Positions 61,501 through 64,000 of a DNA stretch of 64,000 bases are shown here, in pieces; the first letter of the stretch is position 1; every line of letters starts with the position of its first letter. The notes under the pieces are model-generated. The model saw only the letters and a program-made list of their open reading frames with translations. It did not search any database and was not told the DNA's origin. The stretch is taken from contig JAJEKV010000057.1 in the NCBI GenBank assembly GCA_021234155.1, positions 7,350,623 through 7,414,622 of the forward strand, given 5' to 3'. Both the position numbers and the translations under genes were made by a program. This DNA comes from Isoetes taiwanensis (taxonomy: Eukaryota; Streptophyta; Lycopodiopsida; Isoetales; Isoetaceae).

Positions 61501-63092
61501 TCCAAAACCGCATAATTATTTTTAAGACATGAAATACATCTCCACAAGAGTGCTACCAACAAATGAGTCTGAATCAAACCCCGATTGAAATGCTTCAAAG
61601 ATAATTAGTTTTCCATGTTTTACAGAACATGCACTAGGAATGGTAATAAAGTCTTGTTCCATTACCTAGAAAAGTTCAAGGGCTTGCTTAGAATCACATT
61701 ATTTTGATTAATCACCATATCAAATGTTTTGCAAGCTTGTTTGTGTAAATTCGTGCAAAAATAGAGCCAAATGTAACTAGCAAGTTTGGATATAGATAAA
61801 GGCCTCTCGCCATAAAACCTTACACCATAAAATAGAAATCCTCTTGTAAAACATAGAGCATCAACTTACCCGACCATCACGAAACCGAAAACCAGCAGAT
61901 CAAGAGCATTTTGGGTAACGATTTACCCACCCCTAAACTCCGATCTTATGCTTCGATTTTGGCACAATGGCGGAGTAGATCAATAAATAAGAGACAAATA
62001 TCAATGTAACTGGTCTGCAAAGAGTCTCTCAACATCTTTTCAAATGGTATATTTCTTTGTAAGGCGTAATGCCATCGTAATGGACAAAGAGCAATGCATA
62101 CCTTCAGACCTGTGTTGCCTCGAACTCGCCCCTTCTCACATAGACTGGCCAAATTTTTATTTCGCAAGGTCCCGATCGCCTATAAGTATCATTCATCCTC
62201 CAAGAGAAATAAAAGCTTAAGCAAGTTAAAGGATATGGTTTCAGCTTCATACCCGGTAGAAAGATCGGCCATGGTACCCAAATGTAACGGACGATTTATC
62301 CGATGCAAAGGTTGGCAATCGAAGTTCAAGATTTTCTTTTGAATCAATAAGCGGCCGATTCACAAGACAAAAATGCATGACGGAGTGTCTTACCTCTCCT
62401 TTGCTCGTCTACATGGCCGACAAGTCGCCCCTGCGGTGCTTTGCTTTGTAAGCATCCGGTTGGAATATGTCATGCATATACAATCGAAAACCCTTGCACT
62501 TAATGGCCAAATCAAAAAACTTAAATTCGGTGGCATACCTTATAAAACTTCCATGCGTAAGCTTTGAAGATATCCCCATGTTGACTTGCACTTCTTCTTG
62601 TGAACAACTCGCAAAATGGAAAGGAACGGCACCGTTCATAGCTCGGAAGACCATCAGAACGACACCAAGAAATGGCCATAGCCCTTGCTTCCAACAAATA
62701 TGACAAAGTGAGATCAAAGTCAATGATAAATCCTGCAGAAAAATAGAAGGCATAAAAATCATAAATCTTGAACCTGACAAAGAAAGCCCCCCACCTCAAA
62801 TAAAGTATGCAGTAAAACTAAAACATTGCTATAAAGAGCTAAAATGCAAAGGCTCATGAGACTTCACGATATGAAATCACAAGGCACCAAGGACGGAGTC
62901 AAACTCGAGAACCCAACTCATCAAAATCACGTAAATATCCGTTAAAAGAACGACAAGTGGAGAAAAGGAAAAGACGAGCCAAACCGGGGCTTTTTCTTCG
63001 ATGTCTCCGCTGCTCCAAATTGAATGGAGCAACTCCTCTGATGATAACTCCTCTGATGATGTAGAGCACACCATGCCAGTTGCAACAGACAA
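58575..63092 (-). CDS. candidate multi-exon gene of unknown product, possibly decayed
   Basis: A series of minus-strand stretches reads like exons, though no family is recognised. 63092-62877 includes SSEELLHSIWSSGDIEEKAP. 62167-61946 includes MLRDSLQTSYIDICLLFIDL. 61598-61371 includes ISCLKNNYAVLDRMLMLEMF. An exon at 60856-60804 (GYYGNTMVVNPEGELLLR) is bounded by TTGTAG and GTAAGG. 60749-60567 includes MRYTDIGDDFNGRMAFDSSY. 58847-58626 includes LWAFAALQATDLVEINRMLV. Exon order is consistent with one transcript, but the frames cannot be joined with confidence and the sequence here also suffers from the CAG/CTG irregularity. Exact structure, start and end are unknown. Confidence 0.3.
58626..58888. 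repeat. 263-bp direct duplication, first copy
   Basis: Recurs at 59169-59430, 543 bp downstream, same orientation. Differences fall mainly at TGCAGACTT/GCCGGGACTT, TGTGCAGGC/TGCGTGC and GACAGCAC/GACAAAGAC, i.e. at CAG sites. On minus it encodes the LWAFAALQATDLVEINRMLV stretch. Confidence 0.95.
59169..59430. repeat. 263-bp direct duplication, second copy
   Basis: Partner of 58626-58888. A third fragment of its first 29 bp (CCTCTTAACATCCAGGTGGG) lies at about 59127-59154. Confidence 0.95.
60318..60455. repeat. tandem duplication of about 65-70 bp
   Basis: AATGCTTTA...ACCCAATGCCAAACTCACG...AATGCATTGTT occurs twice in direct succession with small indels. Confidence 0.8.
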
Positions 63093-64000
63093 GTATCAGA
63101 TCGTTTGCATGTAGAAATCATAGTAACAGAGATTATATTGTACTCAACATTGTCTACCCAGATCCATAATTGGCGAAAATGGGCGCAAACAGGCATCTGA
63201 TCAGGGAAAACATCCAATAAAAGGACCCAAAGAATTCCCGCCAGAGTTTTCTTTACTCCCACGTTGCCGCTCTATCCAAATTGTCAGAAAAAATGTCAGT
63301 ACCCGCCTTGCAAGAACAGATGGTCAGAGGAGCTCACATGAAGAAGAGATGGCACATGGCAAAAGAAGAGGCCTTGCCTCGGAATGGCATTCGGCTTCTA
63401 CAAATTCAAAGCTCCAAGAACTCAACCTGAAACTCAAAATCCCAGCCATTCTATTTGCCCACATTCTACAAAAGCCCGTAATTCTGTAAGTAATTGGGCC
63501 ACCGTAAGCAAAAGAAAGGAAAAAAACAATTTTGTGAACCCAAATTAGAGATACCCAACTCAAATCCGGCAAGCTTAAACACAATTCGAATCAAAAGAGA
63601 ACGAGATGGCAAAAAATGAGAATCACCTGAGAAGAATTAAGCCGAAAAGCTAAGTCACATGTACTATAGAAAAAATTCGAGCTAGAGATGCGGGCGACCG
63701 GAGGTTGTTCAACATCCCAACTTCAGATATTTAAAACCGTAATATAGAGCTACTGGTAGTCTCAAATCGTGCTGAGATGCCATGCACCAACCCAACACCG
63801 CAGAGTACGCCATGGGAGAATTCTTGTTGATTAGGGGCAAGTCAAATAAATTGGGGCTTTTGTTGTGGGCCGCCCAGATCGGAAATGGACGGTCCAGAGA
63901 GCTTACAAAGAAAATCTTTATACCAAGGGGGTGCTTGGGGTGGTTTGGCATGTTTTCATCTCAACCGCTGATCTCAAAAATGGATGGGCCAAGTTGTATG
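63093..64000. other. right flank, no gene recognised
   Basis: Possible promoter or first-exon side of the minus-strand candidate gene. Short frames only. Confidence 0.35.

Overview
This is nuclear DNA of a land plant. The evidence is a spliced chloroplast-type RNA pseudouridine synthase gene with nine short exons and plant GT-AG introns, a B3-domain gene, a plant-type PIF/Harbinger element, a Ty1/copia relic, a Helitron terminus and long AT microsatellites. The window is gene-poor and repeat-rich. A Penelope-like reverse transcriptase (RT) together with a tyrosine-recombinase relic hints at a lycophyte, fern or gymnosperm rather than a typical angiosperm, but that is inference only.

Layout. 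1-4.1 kb: right part of a PIF/Harbinger DNA transposon, with a DDE transposase (+) facing a broken Myb/SANT-like partner ORF (-) that holds a tRNA-type SINE-like insert. 4.8-5.1 kb: two adjacent, almost perfect hairpins. 6.05-9.3 kb: the best gene in the window, an RNA pseudouridine synthase 6-like gene. 11.0 kb: heat-shock-element and TATA promoter with no recognisable product. 13-18 kb: repeat-bracketed DNA, a copia RNase H relic, an unknown ORF and a long-inverted-repeat element. 18.0-18.6 kb: an intact single-exon ORF (-), probably of the plant At1g01500-like family. 19.7-27.5 kb: dispersed duplications, a Helitron 3' end and a tyrosine-recombinase relic.

30.7-54.9 kb is the most unusual part. 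Two diverged copies of a retroelement with Penelope/telomerase-type RT lie in opposite orientations. Copy 1 (-, 30.7-36.4 kb) has open ORFs but its RT is cut off after motif A. It is bracketed by a perfect 97-bp direct repeat. Copy 2 (+, 42.6-54.2 kb) carries the rest of the RT, including the YMDD motif, and is flanked by nearly identical 2.77-kb direct repeats. Both copies encode a second conserved protein that I cannot assign to a family. I see no GIY-YIG endonuclease in either. A B3-domain gene sits on the opposite strand inside copy 2. The blocks of this region meet at (TA)n tracts, and several begin with a common head followed by long GATTC-type arrays.

54.9-64 kb is mostly unassigned. 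It contains small tandem duplications and fragments on the minus strand that look like exons of an unrecognised gene, including a duplicated 263-bp block.

Data-quality caution: the two 2.77-kb repeats are almost identical except at CTG/CAG sites, where they differ by small clustered indels and substitutions. This looks like long-read basecalling error at methylated CHG sites in unpolished repeats, so some apparent frameshifts from about 43 kb to 63 kb may not be real.
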